Part shown: piece by piece, positions 50,106 through 59,163 of the stretch
How positions within the stretch are numbered: position 1 is the stretch's first letter
Layout of the letters: every line of letters begins with the position of its first letter
Source: Imperialibacter sp965651695
Lineage (GTDB): Bacteria > Bacteroidota > Bacteroidia > Cytophagales > Cyclobacteriaceae
DNA: 64,000 nucleotides
Reading direction: 5' to 3'
Assembly: GCA_965651695.1 (NCBI GenBank)
Contig: CBFGTI010000007.1
Span: 14,141 to 78,140, forward strand
Program-made: the position numbers and the translations under genes
Notes under the pieces: generated by a model
Database searches by the model: none
Told to the model about the DNA's origin: nothing
Seen by the model: only the letters and a program-made list of their open reading frames with translations

Positions 50106-51122
50106 ATGCCCATAATTTCTGACCCGCCCTACGCCGGCTCATTGTTGTCGGTCAACAAGCACTTCGAAACCATATACCCGGCGCTCTTCAGGCGTGTGCC
50201 CGGCGTACCGGTGGTTCAGCGTGAAAGACTTGAGCTACCCGACGGCGATTTTCTCGATATCGATTATGCCTCGGCTGATGTACGGCGGGGTGGTCGGGAC
50301 GGGAAGGTTGTTATCATCAGCCACGGGCTTGAGGGAGACAGCCGCCGCCCGTATGTGCAGGGAATGCTAAAGGCCTTTTACCGGGCCGGTTGGGATGTGA
50401 TGGCCTGGAACTTCAGGGGCTGTAGCGGAGAGATGAACCGCCTGCTGAAATTTTACAATAGCGGCGCCACCGAAGACCTGGACCTGGTTGTGCAGGAAGC
50501 CATGCGAAGGGGCTACAGCGACATCTCACTGGTGGGCTTTAGCCTTGGCGGCAATATGACGGTCAAGTTTCTGGGCGAACCATACGCAGAGAAATATCCC
50601 ATTTCGTCTGCCGTTGCATTTTCTGTTCCACTCGACCTTAAAGGTTGCAGCAACGAAATAGATAAATGGCACAACTACGCCTACGCCCAGCGTTTTTTGC
50701 GAAGCCTGGTGAAAAAAGTAGTGAATAAAGCGAAAATGTTTCCCAACGATATCAACCTGGCCAGCATCCGGCGTGTGAAAACCATTTACCAGTTCGACGA
50801 TACTTTCACCGGGCCACTCCACGGGTACGAGGGAGCGGAAGACTATTACCACAAATGCAGTTCCATCCGCTTCCTTCCGGCTGTTAACACGCCTCTGCTG
50901 GTTGTAAATGCGCTAAACGACACATTCCTTTCCGCCAGCTGCTACAACAAGCAGCCATTCGAGGCCAACACCAAAGCCCTGATGCTCACACCCGGCATCG
51001 GAGGCCACTGTGGTTTTGCCCGCTTCGGAAACAACGGCACCTACTGGTCGGAGGAAATCGCCATTGATTTTTGCAGCAATACCAATGAATGGTTTAACGG
51101 CAGGGCCCATGGCGCGATATAA
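50106..51122 (+). CDS. YheT-like alpha/beta-hydrolase
   Basis: Predicted cytoplasmic esterase (338 aa). The ATG at 50106 is taken; a TTG at 50094 would add four residues. Motifs: VVIISHGLEGDSRRPYVQGM (oxyanion), AWNFRGCSGEMNRLLKFYNSG, nucleophile VGFSLGGNMTVKFLGE, PLLVVNALNDTFL with catalytic Asp, TPGIGGHCGFARF with catalytic His. This set is typical of the YheT/ABHD1-3 group. The 250 bp before it are AT-rich with no gene seen. Confidence 0.92.
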   Translation: MPIISDPPYAGSLLSVNKHFETIYPALFRRVPGVPVVQRERLELPDGDFLDIDYASADVRRGGRDGKVVIISHGLEGDSRRPYVQGMLKAFYRAGWDVMAWNFRGCSGEMNRLLKFYNSGATEDLDLVVQEAMRRGYSDISLVGFSLGGNMTVKFLGEPYAEKYPISSAVAFSVPLDLKGCSNEIDKWHNYAYAQRFLRSLVKKVVNKAKMFPNDINLASIRRVKTIYQFDDTFTGPLHGYEGAEDYYHKCSSIRFLPAVNTPLLVVNALNDTFLSASCYNKQPFEANTKALMLTPGIGGHCGFARFGNNGTYWSEEIAIDFCSNTNEWFNGRAHGAI

Positions 51123-51215
51123 TGTACTAGGCTTCGCAATGAGCCGAAAAATGATAATTTTGAGAACCCAATGTGGCCCGGAAAGTACTTAAACACGCTA
51201 ACTTAGAAAAAGAGA

Positions 51216-51914
51216 ATGATCTCCCGATACACCATCAGCGCTTCTTCCGACGCCCTCTCAAAAAAGTTTGGCGTAGATACCACACCTGCCTACCAGCGCC
51301 GGTTCAATATAGCCCCCACGCAGCTGTCGCCGGTTATTACCAACGAGTCTCCCAAAGGGCTTTCGTTTTTCTACTGGGGGCTAATCTCAAACCTGGCCAA
51401 CAATAAAACCATCAGTGAGAAGCTCTATTTAACCCGCGCCGAAAGCATTCCGGACAAGCTCAGCTTGCACAGTGCGCTGCAAGAGCGAAGGTGTGTGGTG
51501 CCAGCTGACGGCTTTTATGAATGGAAGAAAGTGAGTAAAAAGGGTCTGGTACCTTATTACTATTTTGTTAAAAACCACGAGCCGTTCGGAATGGCCGGCT
51601 TATGGGAAGAATTTGAAAACGACGAAGGCACGCCGGTTCATTCGTTCACAATTCTCACATGCGTGGCCAACGAGCTGGTGAAAGAAAGCACCGACCGAAT
51701 GCCCGTAATTCTCCAAAAAGAAATGCTTGGCAGCTGGCTCAACGGCCAAACATCCTTCGATGAGCTTGTAGGCATGCTGAAGCCCTATCCCGCGCTTCAA
51801 ATGGAGCGGTATTCGGTTTCGCACAAAATAAACAGTCTGAGCTTCGACGACCCCAGCCTCATCGCCCCGGCACCTGCATCCGACCAGTTTGGGAACTACA
51901 CGCTTTTTGGCTGA
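51216..51914 (+). CDS. SRAP-domain (YedK/HMCES-fold) protein lacking the usual catalytic residues
   Basis: The 232-aa product has the SRAP fold: RRFNIAPTQLSPVI, RRCVVPADGFYEWKK, GMAGLWEEF, TDRMPVILQKEM. In YedK and HMCES, Cys2 crosslinks to abasic sites, helped by Asn, Glu and His. Here the protein begins M-I-S-R-Y instead of M-C-G-R-Y, the N-A-R-x-E segment reads LTRAES (Asn to Thr, about 73), and the IHDRMPV motif reads ESTDRMPV (His to Thr, about 159). Only Glu102 (GFYEW) is kept. An upstream ATG at 51171 is closed by a TAG at 51204, so no missed start supplies a Cys. Confidence 0.87.
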   Translation: MISRYTISASSDALSKKFGVDTTPAYQRRFNIAPTQLSPVITNESPKGLSFFYWGLISNLANNKTISEKLYLTRAESIPDKLSLHSALQERRCVVPADGFYEWKKVSKKGLVPYYYFVKNHEPFGMAGLWEEFENDEGTPVHSFTILTCVANELVKESTDRMPVILQKEMLGSWLNGQTSFDELVGMLKPYPALQMERYSVSHKINSLSFDDPSLIAPAPASDQFGNYTLFG

Positions 51915-52070
51915 AGCACTGTCTCCCGGCAGGTCAGTTGCTAACGCATCGGCCAGTAGCAATCCTCACAAATAGCACCCCGGGGCTTTAATGTACTTTT
52001 GAGTGGCGATTAAAGATTATTCAGTATTTTTCGGAAGCTAAATTTTTCAATTCAACATTATACAACACCC

Positions 52071-53078
52071 ATGAGAGCTAGCAGAATAGCAGGCATAGGA
52101 CATTACGTACCTGATAACGTAGTGACAAATAAAGACCTGGAAAAATTAATGGAAACAAGTGACGAGTGGATTCAGGAACGCACCGGCATACGGGAACGCC
52201 GTCACGTAGCCCCCGGCTCCGACGAGGCACCATCAACCATGGGCACCAAAGCCGCACTTATGGCGCTGGAGAATGCTGGTCTCACTCCTCACGACGTCGA
52301 CTTCATCATTTTTGCCACCCTCAGCCCCGACTACTACTTTCCAGGCCCCGGCGTAATGGTACAGGACCAACTGGGTATTAAAGAAGTAGGCGCTCTCGAT
52401 GTGCGCAACCAATGCTCCGGCTTTGTGTATGCACTCTCTGTGGCCGATCAGTTTATCAAAACCGGAATGTACGACACCATCCTCGTAATTGGCTCGGAGC
52501 TGCACAGCGGCGGGCTCGACATGACCACCCGGGGCCGTGGCGTATCGGTGATTTTTGGAGACGGCGCCGGAGCCGTGGTAATGCGCCCAGCCACCAAACC
52601 CGGCCAGGGTGTGCTTTCCACCCACCTGCACTCCGAAGGCCGCCACGCCAAAGAACTGGCACTAATTGGCCCCAGCACAAAGCATTGGGTAGACCGGTTG
52701 ATAAAGGAGAATGATCCCGAAGACACGAGCTACTACCCTGTAATGAATGGCAATTTTGTCTTTAAGCATGCTGTTACCCGGTTTGAGGAGGTAATAAACG
52801 AAGCACTCGAAAAAAACAACGCCAAAGCTTCCGACATCAATTTGCTCATCCCGCACCAGGCCAACCTCCGCATAAGCCAGTTTATTCAGAAAAAAATGGG
52901 ACTGAGAGACGATCAGGTGTTTAACAACATTATGAAGTATGGCAACACCACGGCGGCTTCTATACCGCTGGCAATGAGTGAGGCCTGGCAGCAGGGAAGG
53001 ATCAAAGAAGGCGACCTTGTTTGCCTTGCGGCCTTTGGCAGCGGCTTTACCTGGGCTTCAGCGCTCATACGCTGGTAA
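52071..53078 (+). CDS. fabH: 3-Oxoacyl-ACP synthase III (KASIII)
   Basis: Condenses acyl-CoA with malonyl-ACP to start fatty-acid synthesis. 335 aa. Start RIAGIGHYVPDNVVTNKDLE, TSDEWIQERTGIRERRH; catalytic Cys115 in VRNQCSGFVYAL; His in IPHQANLRIS; Asn in MKYGNTTAASIPLAMSEA; end DLVCLAAFGSGFTWASALI. A TACTTTTG box at 51994-52001 is a possible -7 element. Its stop overlaps the next start as TAATG. Confidence 0.94.
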   Translation: MRASRIAGIGHYVPDNVVTNKDLEKLMETSDEWIQERTGIRERRHVAPGSDEAPSTMGTKAALMALENAGLTPHDVDFIIFATLSPDYYFPGPGVMVQDQLGIKEVGALDVRNQCSGFVYALSVADQFIKTGMYDTILVIGSELHSGGLDMTTRGRGVSVIFGDGAGAVVMRPATKPGQGVLSTHLHSEGRHAKELALIGPSTKHWVDRLIKENDPEDTSYYPVMNGNFVFKHAVTRFEEVINEALEKNNAKASDINLLIPHQANLRISQFIQKKMGLRDDQVFNNIMKYGNTTAASIPLAMSEAWQQGRIKEGDLVCLAAFGSGFTWASALIRW

Positions 53079-53680
53079 TGAACCGCTACAATAAAGAAGA
53101 ACTGTCGCTAATGGGCAATGCTGAAGTGTTGCTCATGAAGCGACAGGTGCTTCAAAAGGTCGGCGACGATTTCAGCAAACTCGAAAATGAGTTCAGAAAC
53201 ATACTAAAGACATCCCCAGGCATTGCCTTACCCGAAGGTGCACTGCTGAAAGCCGGTAAAATTTCGAGAGGTGAAAACTACAAGGGCCTGCCTTACCTCG
53301 TGCTCGACTACCCCCGTTTAATGACCAAAGAAGAAATTTTTAACATCCGCCTGCTCTTTTGGTGGGGCCACTACTTTAGCATTTCGCTGCATGTGGCCGG
53401 CAAGGTTTGGAGCCACCACAGGCAATCAATGCTGGCACTTCTGGCATCACCCGATTTCCGCAACTATTACATTCAACTGAAGGGCTCACCGTGGGAGCAC
53501 GACGTGTCCTCTCCTTTTTTTGAAAAAGCAAGCTCGCTCACTTTAAGCAACACGCAGGAGGCTTACACAGGTGAGTTTATCCGGATTATTAACATTCTGC
53601 CATTGAATGGTGTTGAAGATTTAGAAGAATTTGCGAAATCTTCTTTCCGTCTTTTACTCCAATGTTTCCGGATTAAATAA
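53078..53680 (+). CDS. Hypothetical protein coupled to fabH
   Basis: The 200-aa soluble protein starts at the ATG (53078-53080) that shares its A with the TAA stop of fabH, so it is translationally coupled. Features: charged helical N-terminus (EVLLMKRQVLQKVGDDFSKLENEF), KAGKISRGENYKGLPYLVLDYPRL, then LLFWWGHYFSISLHVAGKVW, and SSFRLLLQCFRIK at the end. No signal peptide. I do not know the family; the coupling suggests a lipid- or envelope-related role by inference only. Confidence 0.78.
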   Translation: MNRYNKEELSLMGNAEVLLMKRQVLQKVGDDFSKLENEFRNILKTSPGIALPEGALLKAGKISRGENYKGLPYLVLDYPRLMTKEEIFNIRLLFWWGHYFSISLHVAGKVWSHHRQSMLALLASPDFRNYYIQLKGSPWEHDVSSPFFEKASSLTLSNTQEAYTGEFIRIINILPLNGVEDLEEFAKSSFRLLLQCFRIK

Positions 53681-53733
53681 ATTAGCATTGTTTTTGAAAG
53701 CGGAATCGAAATTCACCCAATCAACCGCAACAA

Positions 53734-55317
53734 ATGATCAAACTTACAGGTAAGAACATTCGCACTCTCCAGCTTATTTGCCTGTTATCCCTGTCGTACG
53801 AAGTTGTAATTGGCCAACCGGCCGAATCTTTTCCAGACACCGTGGCAAGCTACAAAGGAGAGGTAGTGAACGGCAAGAAGCAGGGGCTATGGAGCTTTTA
53901 CAGGGCAAACAACCAACTGCTTGCTGAAGGCTTCTACACCAACAATGAAAAAGACAGCGTGTGGTTCTACTACGGTACCGATGGCAGAAAAACCCACCTC
54001 GAGAGCTATAACAACGGCATACTGGAAGGCCTGTACGCCAGCATTTATTCCAACGGAGAAATAAAGGAAAAAGGCTACTACAAAGACAGTTTGAAAACCG
54101 GCCCGTGGGTGGGATACTACCGCTACGGCACCAAATTATACGAAGGCTACTACGACAAGGGAAAAAAAGAAGGCACCTGGAAGGAATATCATGGTTCGAC
54201 CAACATTAAGTCAATTTCCTTTTATGAAAATGACAAGCTAAACGGCACCACCGAGCACTACGACGAGTATGGCCTTTTGCTATCAAAGGTCAATTACAAA
54301 GACGATGTGCTGCATGGACCGCTGATAGAGTATTACCCCGAGGGCAGCATCTCCCTCGAAGGGTACTTTGCATTTGGCAAGAAAGACAGCACCTGGACGG
54401 AATACACCCCATACCAGCGCACACTGGTGAAGGAAGGCTACCGAAATGGGCTACTTCATGGCAAACAGTCGTATTTTTTCGAGAATGGCCGGCTAGAGCA
54501 TACCGAAGAGTATGTGCTGGGGGTACCCACTGGCAATTGGCAGCAATACTTTGCGAATGGGCAGCTAAAGCTGAATGAAAACTATAAAGACGGCCTGAAG
54601 CATGGCGCTTATGCCGAGTACTTTGCCAACGGCAAAAAAAGTGTAGAAGGTAAATATGCCTTTGACCTTAAAACGGGAACCTGGACCAGCTTCTTCGAAA
54701 ACGGAAATCTATACTCTATTGGCGATTATCTAAGAGGCCAGCGCACCGGGCTTTGGAAATACTTTTATGAAATTGGCCCGCTTGAGCTTGAGGGGATGTA
54801 TAAAAACGATATGAAGGATGGCCAATGGGTCAAATACTACATCACCGGGCAAATTCACTCCATTGGCTCGTATTTGCTCGACCTGGAAGACGGAATCTGG
54901 GGGAGATTTTACCAGAACGAACAGCTGATACAGGACGAATTTTGGCAGAATGGCCGCCTGTTGAATATAAGCGAGTACTTTACTGTAAAGGGCGACACAC
55001 TGCCCAAGGGCACGCTAAAGGATGGCTATGGCTCCCGGTTTTTGTACTACGACGATGGCACACTGGAGCTGGAGAGTCACTATAAAAACGGATTTACCTC
55101 CGGCACATGGAAGTACTGCCACGCCAATGGCAAGCTGGCATCGGAAGGACAGCTTATCGACTCTCAAAAGCAGGGGCCATGGAAATACTACTACGACAAC
55201 GGCGTGCTTGAGTCTGAAGGCCGTTACCTCAACGACGAGCGAACCGGGCTCTGGAAATTCTACACCCGGCGTGGCCGCATCCAGGACCAAATCAATTACT
55301 CAGACACCGGTCAGTAA
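53734..55317 (+). CDS. MORN/YwqK-repeat exported protein
   Basis: The 527-aa product has an N-terminal signal segment (LICLLSLSYEVVIGQ). About 20 repeats of about 23 residues then run to the C-terminus, each close to the pattern G-x-Y-x-x-G-x-x-x-G-x-W-x-x-Y-Y-x-N-G-x-L, for example GTWTSFFENGNLYSIGDYLR and GPWKYYYDNGVLESEGRYLN. These are MORN-like units also labelled toxin-antitoxin YwqK-type, though no toxin is present. They form an elongated beta-structure, probably for protein or membrane binding in the periplasm or outside. Its stop overlaps the convergent DUF4249 gene by 7 bp. Confidence 0.87.
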   Translation: MIKLTGKNIRTLQLICLLSLSYEVVIGQPAESFPDTVASYKGEVVNGKKQGLWSFYRANNQLLAEGFYTNNEKDSVWFYYGTDGRKTHLESYNNGILEGLYASIYSNGEIKEKGYYKDSLKTGPWVGYYRYGTKLYEGYYDKGKKEGTWKEYHGSTNIKSISFYENDKLNGTTEHYDEYGLLLSKVNYKDDVLHGPLIEYYPEGSISLEGYFAFGKKDSTWTEYTPYQRTLVKEGYRNGLLHGKQSYFFENGRLEHTEEYVLGVPTGNWQQYFANGQLKLNENYKDGLKHGAYAEYFANGKKSVEGKYAFDLKTGTWTSFFENGNLYSIGDYLRGQRTGLWKYFYEIGPLELEGMYKNDMKDGQWVKYYITGQIHSIGSYLLDLEDGIWGRFYQNEQLIQDEFWQNGRLLNISEYFTVKGDTLPKGTLKDGYGSRFLYYDDGTLELESHYKNGFTSGTWKYCHANGKLASEGQLIDSQKQGPWKYYYDNGVLESEGRYLNDERTGLWKFYTRRGRIQDQINYSDTGQ

Positions 55318-56399
55318 AGCGGCGCATTGTCCCACCCACTTGGTTTCCGGCCGGTTCTTACGTTGGATTCTTCACACTCCTGGCAGCCCTGCGGGTCTAT
55401 CGTGTATTGCGGAATAGACGAGAACGGAAATGCCGGAATGTTGTCTCTTCGGAAGTAGACCGCCTTTATGCTCACGGCAGAGGCACCAAAGTAGCCGAGC
55501 ACTTGCTCGTCCGGGTCATCAACATTAAACACATTGCTTCTCACGGTCACCGGAGGTCGGTCAAAAACACCCCCAGAGTTGTTGATCAGCTCACCGGCTC
55601 TTTTCCAAAACTCGTAGGCGGTTTCGCTAAGTGCATATTGTTCAACCTGCAGGTAATAGGAGGTACGACTGTCATAAGGGAAAGTCATAATCGGCACCCT
55701 GGCCAGCTTGCGGCCGTCTACCAGCTGGTCGGAGGCTATATTGAGACAGCCCGGGCAAGTTTCTATTTCGAAGCACTCCGTACAGCAATACCTCGCAAAC
55801 CAGGTTGGCGGCGAAGGAAAGTTCCGGATATACTGCTGGCAATAGTCGAGCCGGTTATAATGCGCCCACTTCCACATATAATAGTTGCTGGTGCCTTCAG
55901 GATCTTGCGTATCCAGAAACACATCGAATTCGCCCTGCAAAAACTGTCCCTGCACATCGCGGTATTCAGCATATAGCGTATCGATCGGCGGTGCAGCTGG
56001 CATAAGCTCAGGCACCGATTCATACACTTTTCCATTGGGAAGTTCTATCCGCAAAATGTAAGATTTCCCCACCTTACCCAGTATTCCGTCCGTTGATGTT
56101 ACAAAAGTGCCGGCTCGTGTGTAAGTGAGTTCTTCGGTGATTCCTTCACTGTCGCTGATAAAAACTTTGGCTCCGTTGGGGTAGCGTCCAAATATCTGCT
56201 CGCTGTTAGAATACGCCGCACTGTAGGTCAGCTTCACCACGTACGGCCCCGGCTTGTCGGTAATTGTACCCTCCACTGTCAGCTTCGGGTTATCGTTGGT
56301 TAGCTCAGGGTCGAATGGATTCACACAACCTTGAAGTGGCAACAGGGCTATTGCGGTTGAAAAAAGAATAAAAATCCTTTTCGGGAAGGTCGTCATCAT
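55311..56399 (-). CDS. DUF4249 lipoprotein
   Basis: The 362-aa outer-membrane lipoprotein has a signal and lipobox (TAIALLPLQGC, Cys about 25), followed by PFDPELTNDNPKLTVEGTI, the typical DUF4249 opening, and a beta-rich body with YYMWKWAHYNRLDYCQ and clustered cysteines (FARYCCTECFEIETCPGC, about 205-220). It lies 2 bp downstream of a TonB-dependent receptor on the same strand, the usual arrangement for this family, where it is thought to act as the surface partner of the receptor. Substrate unknown. Confidence 0.92.
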   Translation of the reverse strand: MMTTFPKRIFILFSTAIALLPLQGCVNPFDPELTNDNPKLTVEGTITDKPGPYVVKLTYSAAYSNSEQIFGRYPNGAKVFISDSEGITEELTYTRAGTFVTSTDGILGKVGKSYILRIELPNGKVYESVPELMPAAPPIDTLYAEYRDVQGQFLQGEFDVFLDTQDPEGTSNYYMWKWAHYNRLDYCQQYIRNFPSPPTWFARYCCTECFEIETCPGCLNIASDQLVDGRKLARVPIMTFPYDSRTSYYLQVEQYALSETAYEFWKRAGELINNSGGVFDRPPVTVRSNVFNVDDPDEQVLGYFGASAVSIKAVYFRRDNIPAFPFSSIPQYTIDPQGCQECEESNVRTGRKPSGWDNAPLY

Positions 56400-56401
56400 T
56401 T

Positions 56402-58825
56402 TTAGAATGAAAAGTTATAGGTGATGGAAGGGAATATGGTGCCGAAAATCGACAGCTTGTATGCGTTTGCCTGGTTCAGGTATTGGGCAAAGCTTTGGTT
56501 GCTGGGTTTGAAGAAAACCGAGTAGGCATTTTTTCTTGCATACACGTTGTAGACGGAGAAAGTCCAGCTGCCTTTCCACTTGCTGGTGCTGGCCGGATTT
56601 GGCTCTACGGTCATGGCCAGGTCGAGCCGGTGGTAGTCGGGTATCTTGTTCTGGTTGCGGCTTACATAGTTGGGAATGTACAGCCCATACACGTAGTATT
56701 TATCGTCGGGGTACGTCACGGGTCTGCCCGAACTGTAGGTAAAGTTAGCGGAGAAGTTCACCCTGGCGCTTTCTTTCCAGGTAGCTGAAATGTTCAAAAT
56801 ATGTGGTTTGTTGAAGTTGGTGGGGTAATACTGCCCGGCGTTAATCTGCTCATCTTCGTATTGGCCGCTCACCAGCTGTCGCGACTGCGAGTAAGTGTAG
56901 CTCAACCAGCCGGTTAATCTTCCCAGGTTCTTCTTGGTTTGCAACTCCAGCCCGTAGGCGTAGCCGCTTCCTTGCAGTATGGCCGTCTCAAGTGCCTGGT
57001 TCAGCAGAAGGTCGGCCCCGTCTTTATAGTCGGTAGCGTTTTGAACAGTCTTATAAAAAACCTCCGACGAAACCTCGTACACATTGTTTTGCAGGTTCTT
57101 GAAGTAACCTACCGACAGCTGGTCGGCAATGAGCGGCGCCGAATATGAATTGCTGAGCTGCCACCTGTCGATGGGGAGCGCCGCGGTGGTATTGGAAACC
57201 AATTGGAGATACTGTCGCATTCTGTTGTAACCGAGCTTAATGGAGCTACTCCGGTTCAGGCTGTACTTCAGCGAAAACCTTGGCTCGGGCCCGTGATACG
57301 ACGCTATCTTCTCTCCTTTTTCATAAAAGGTAGTATCCTGTATGCTTTCAATGGAGTAAGGAACTCCATCCTGGTAAGCGTATACCCGCCTCGGGCCCAT
57401 GCTCTGATAGTATGAATACCGCAGGCCAAGCATTAGTGTCACCTTGTCGTTAAACGCTATCTCGTCGCTTACAAACGCCGCCATTTCCAACCCCTGCTCT
57501 GTTTCCAGCAAGAGTTCGTTGACATTGGATTCATCAGAAAAAGGCTGGAGGTGCCCGGGTTCAATAACATAGTTGGTAGCAGCGGCACCAAACATGATAG
57601 CATGCCCACCGGCGCTAAACCAGCTGAAGTCGGTTTTCAGCTTCCGGTATTTTACCGACGAAGTGAGGTCGAAGCCATTGGTGGTTTCCGGGTTTGAAAT
57701 GATGGCATTGTAGTCGCTGTACACACCCACGAAATTGGCGATGAAATTTTGAGAAAAGGCGTGGTCCCAACGGAAAGTGGCGTTAGCGGTTTCCCAGTTA
57801 AACTCTGATGAGGAAGCATTTACCTCAACGGCCGAAAGGGAGTCGCCGGCCAGCTTAAAGCCATCATGAGCACGGTAAAACGACACCTGCAGTTTGTTGT
57901 TGTCGTTGAGCTTGTACAGTAGTTTACCCGTTATGTCATAAAAATTGGCTCGAGTATCCTGAATCGACTTATTGGGCGAAAGCTTAAGCAGGTAGTCGCT
58001 GAACGATGCCCGACCACCGATAAGAAAGCTCAGTTTGTCACCGCCAATCGGCCCTTCCAGCAGCAGCCGGTTGGATATGAGGCCTACGCCGCCCTGCACC
58101 TTCAGCCTTTCCGTTTCCGGGTTTCTGATCTTGATATCGAGCACCGACGACACCCGGCTGCCGTATTGGGCGGGGATAGCACCGCGATAAAAAGTGACGT
58201 CCTTCACCATATCCGGGTTGAATACCGAAAACAGGCCCATGAGATGCGAACTGTTAAACACGGGGGCATCATCCAGCAGTATCAGGTTCTGATCGATGTT
58301 GCCACCCCGCACGTTGAGGCCGGTAGTTCCCTCTCCTACCGTGCTTACGCCGGGCAGCATCAGCAGACTTTTCATTACATCCACCTCGCCCATAAAAGAC
58401 GGCATTTGCTCAATGGTCTTCATCGACATTTTGCTCACACCAATTTCTGCGCTTGAAATGTTGTGGTCCTCTGCCTGCCCGCTTACGCTTACCTCCTGCA
58501 GCAGTTGCGACGATTCCTCAAGCACCATGTTGAGCGTAACAGGCCGGTTAAGCGCTATATTTCGCTTTTTTTCAACATAACCCACGTAGGAAAACTGCAC
58601 TGAATGCACACCCTGAGGCAAGAACATGATAAAATAACCTGCCGAATCGGTTGTAACACCAACGTTCAGGTCTTTAATAAACACGTTCACTCCTTCGATG
58701 GGCTCTCCGGTCACACTGTTTTTTACTGTTCCTTTCAGTGGGAAGTTTTGGGCTATGCTGGTAAAGGGCGACATTAATAAAAATACCAGCGGCAGGGCAG
58801 CAAATGCCCTATAAGTGTTTCTCAT
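56402..58825 (-). CDS. TonB-dependent receptor, partner of DUF4249 lipoprotein
   Basis: The 807-aa outer-membrane importer has a signal peptide (about 1-25), a CarboxypepD_reg-like domain (about 28-110: LKGTVKNSVTGEPIEGVNVFI), a plug with EVDVMKSLLMLPGVSTVGEG, then GLNVRGGNIDQNLILLDDAPV and IPAQYGSRVSSVLDI, and a 22-strand-type barrel ending GTIFPSITYNFSF. Its stop is 2 bp before the DUF4249 start, so they form one operon. No sigma/FecR genes nearby and no STN domain. Confidence 0.93.
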   Translation of the reverse strand: MRNTYRAFAALPLVFLLMSPFTSIAQNFPLKGTVKNSVTGEPIEGVNVFIKDLNVGVTTDSAGYFIMFLPQGVHSVQFSYVGYVEKKRNIALNRPVTLNMVLEESSQLLQEVSVSGQAEDHNISSAEIGVSKMSMKTIEQMPSFMGEVDVMKSLLMLPGVSTVGEGTTGLNVRGGNIDQNLILLDDAPVFNSSHLMGLFSVFNPDMVKDVTFYRGAIPAQYGSRVSSVLDIKIRNPETERLKVQGGVGLISNRLLLEGPIGGDKLSFLIGGRASFSDYLLKLSPNKSIQDTRANFYDITGKLLYKLNDNNKLQVSFYRAHDGFKLAGDSLSAVEVNASSSEFNWETANATFRWDHAFSQNFIANFVGVYSDYNAIISNPETTNGFDLTSSVKYRKLKTDFSWFSAGGHAIMFGAAATNYVIEPGHLQPFSDESNVNELLLETEQGLEMAAFVSDEIAFNDKVTLMLGLRYSYYQSMGPRRVYAYQDGVPYSIESIQDTTFYEKGEKIASYHGPEPRFSLKYSLNRSSSIKLGYNRMRQYLQLVSNTTAALPIDRWQLSNSYSAPLIADQLSVGYFKNLQNNVYEVSSEVFYKTVQNATDYKDGADLLLNQALETAILQGSGYAYGLELQTKKNLGRLTGWLSYTYSQSRQLVSGQYEDEQINAGQYYPTNFNKPHILNISATWKESARVNFSANFTYSSGRPVTYPDDKYYVYGLYIPNYVSRNQNKIPDYHRLDLAMTVEPNPASTSKWKGSWTFSVYNVYARKNAYSVFFKPSNQSFAQYLNQANAYKLSIFGTIFPSITYNFSF

Positions 58826-58988
58826 GTGGTCTCAGATGTAGTAGAATCCTTCAGCAAAAAAATAATAACAACTCAACGTGTTGAAACCCCAAAACTAGCT
58901 AATAACTTTTCGTACAAAAACTTTTTGAGATAAAGGGAGTTATCTTTTTGCTGTTGCCTGAGCGGGCTGGCAACCATAAAGAAGAAAT

Positions 58989-59159
58989 ATGTTCGGCTTA
59001 TTTAAAAAGAAAAGCCAGCGTGAAAAGCTGGAAGAAAAATACAGGCAATTGCTGGAAGAAGCTTTCCGGTTAAGCACGGTTAACCGGAAAGCTGCTGACC
59101 AAAAAGCTGCTGAAGCCGAAGAGGTGATGAAGCAAATGGAAGCTTTGCCGAAAAACTAA
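58989..59159 (+). CDS. DUF6435/Lacal_2735-type small protein
   Basis: The 56-residue protein starts MFGLFKKKSQREKLEEKYRQ and ends EEVMKQMEALPKN. The hydrophobic-basic start followed by a Lys/Glu/Ala-rich helix is characteristic of a very common small protein of Flavobacteriia and Cytophagia with unknown function. The helix is amphipathic and may form a coiled coil. It lies 4 bp from the stop of the convergent DUF6340 gene. Confidence 0.85.
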   Translation: MFGLFKKKSQREKLEEKYRQLLEEAFRLSTVNRKAADQKAAEAEEVMKQMEALPKN

Positions 59160-59163
59160 CGGC

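Noticed and set aside
53734..55317. Toxin-antitoxin system suggested by the YwqK-type repeats
   Set aside because: No toxin gene is adjacent and the protein has an export signal; the label comes from family naming only.
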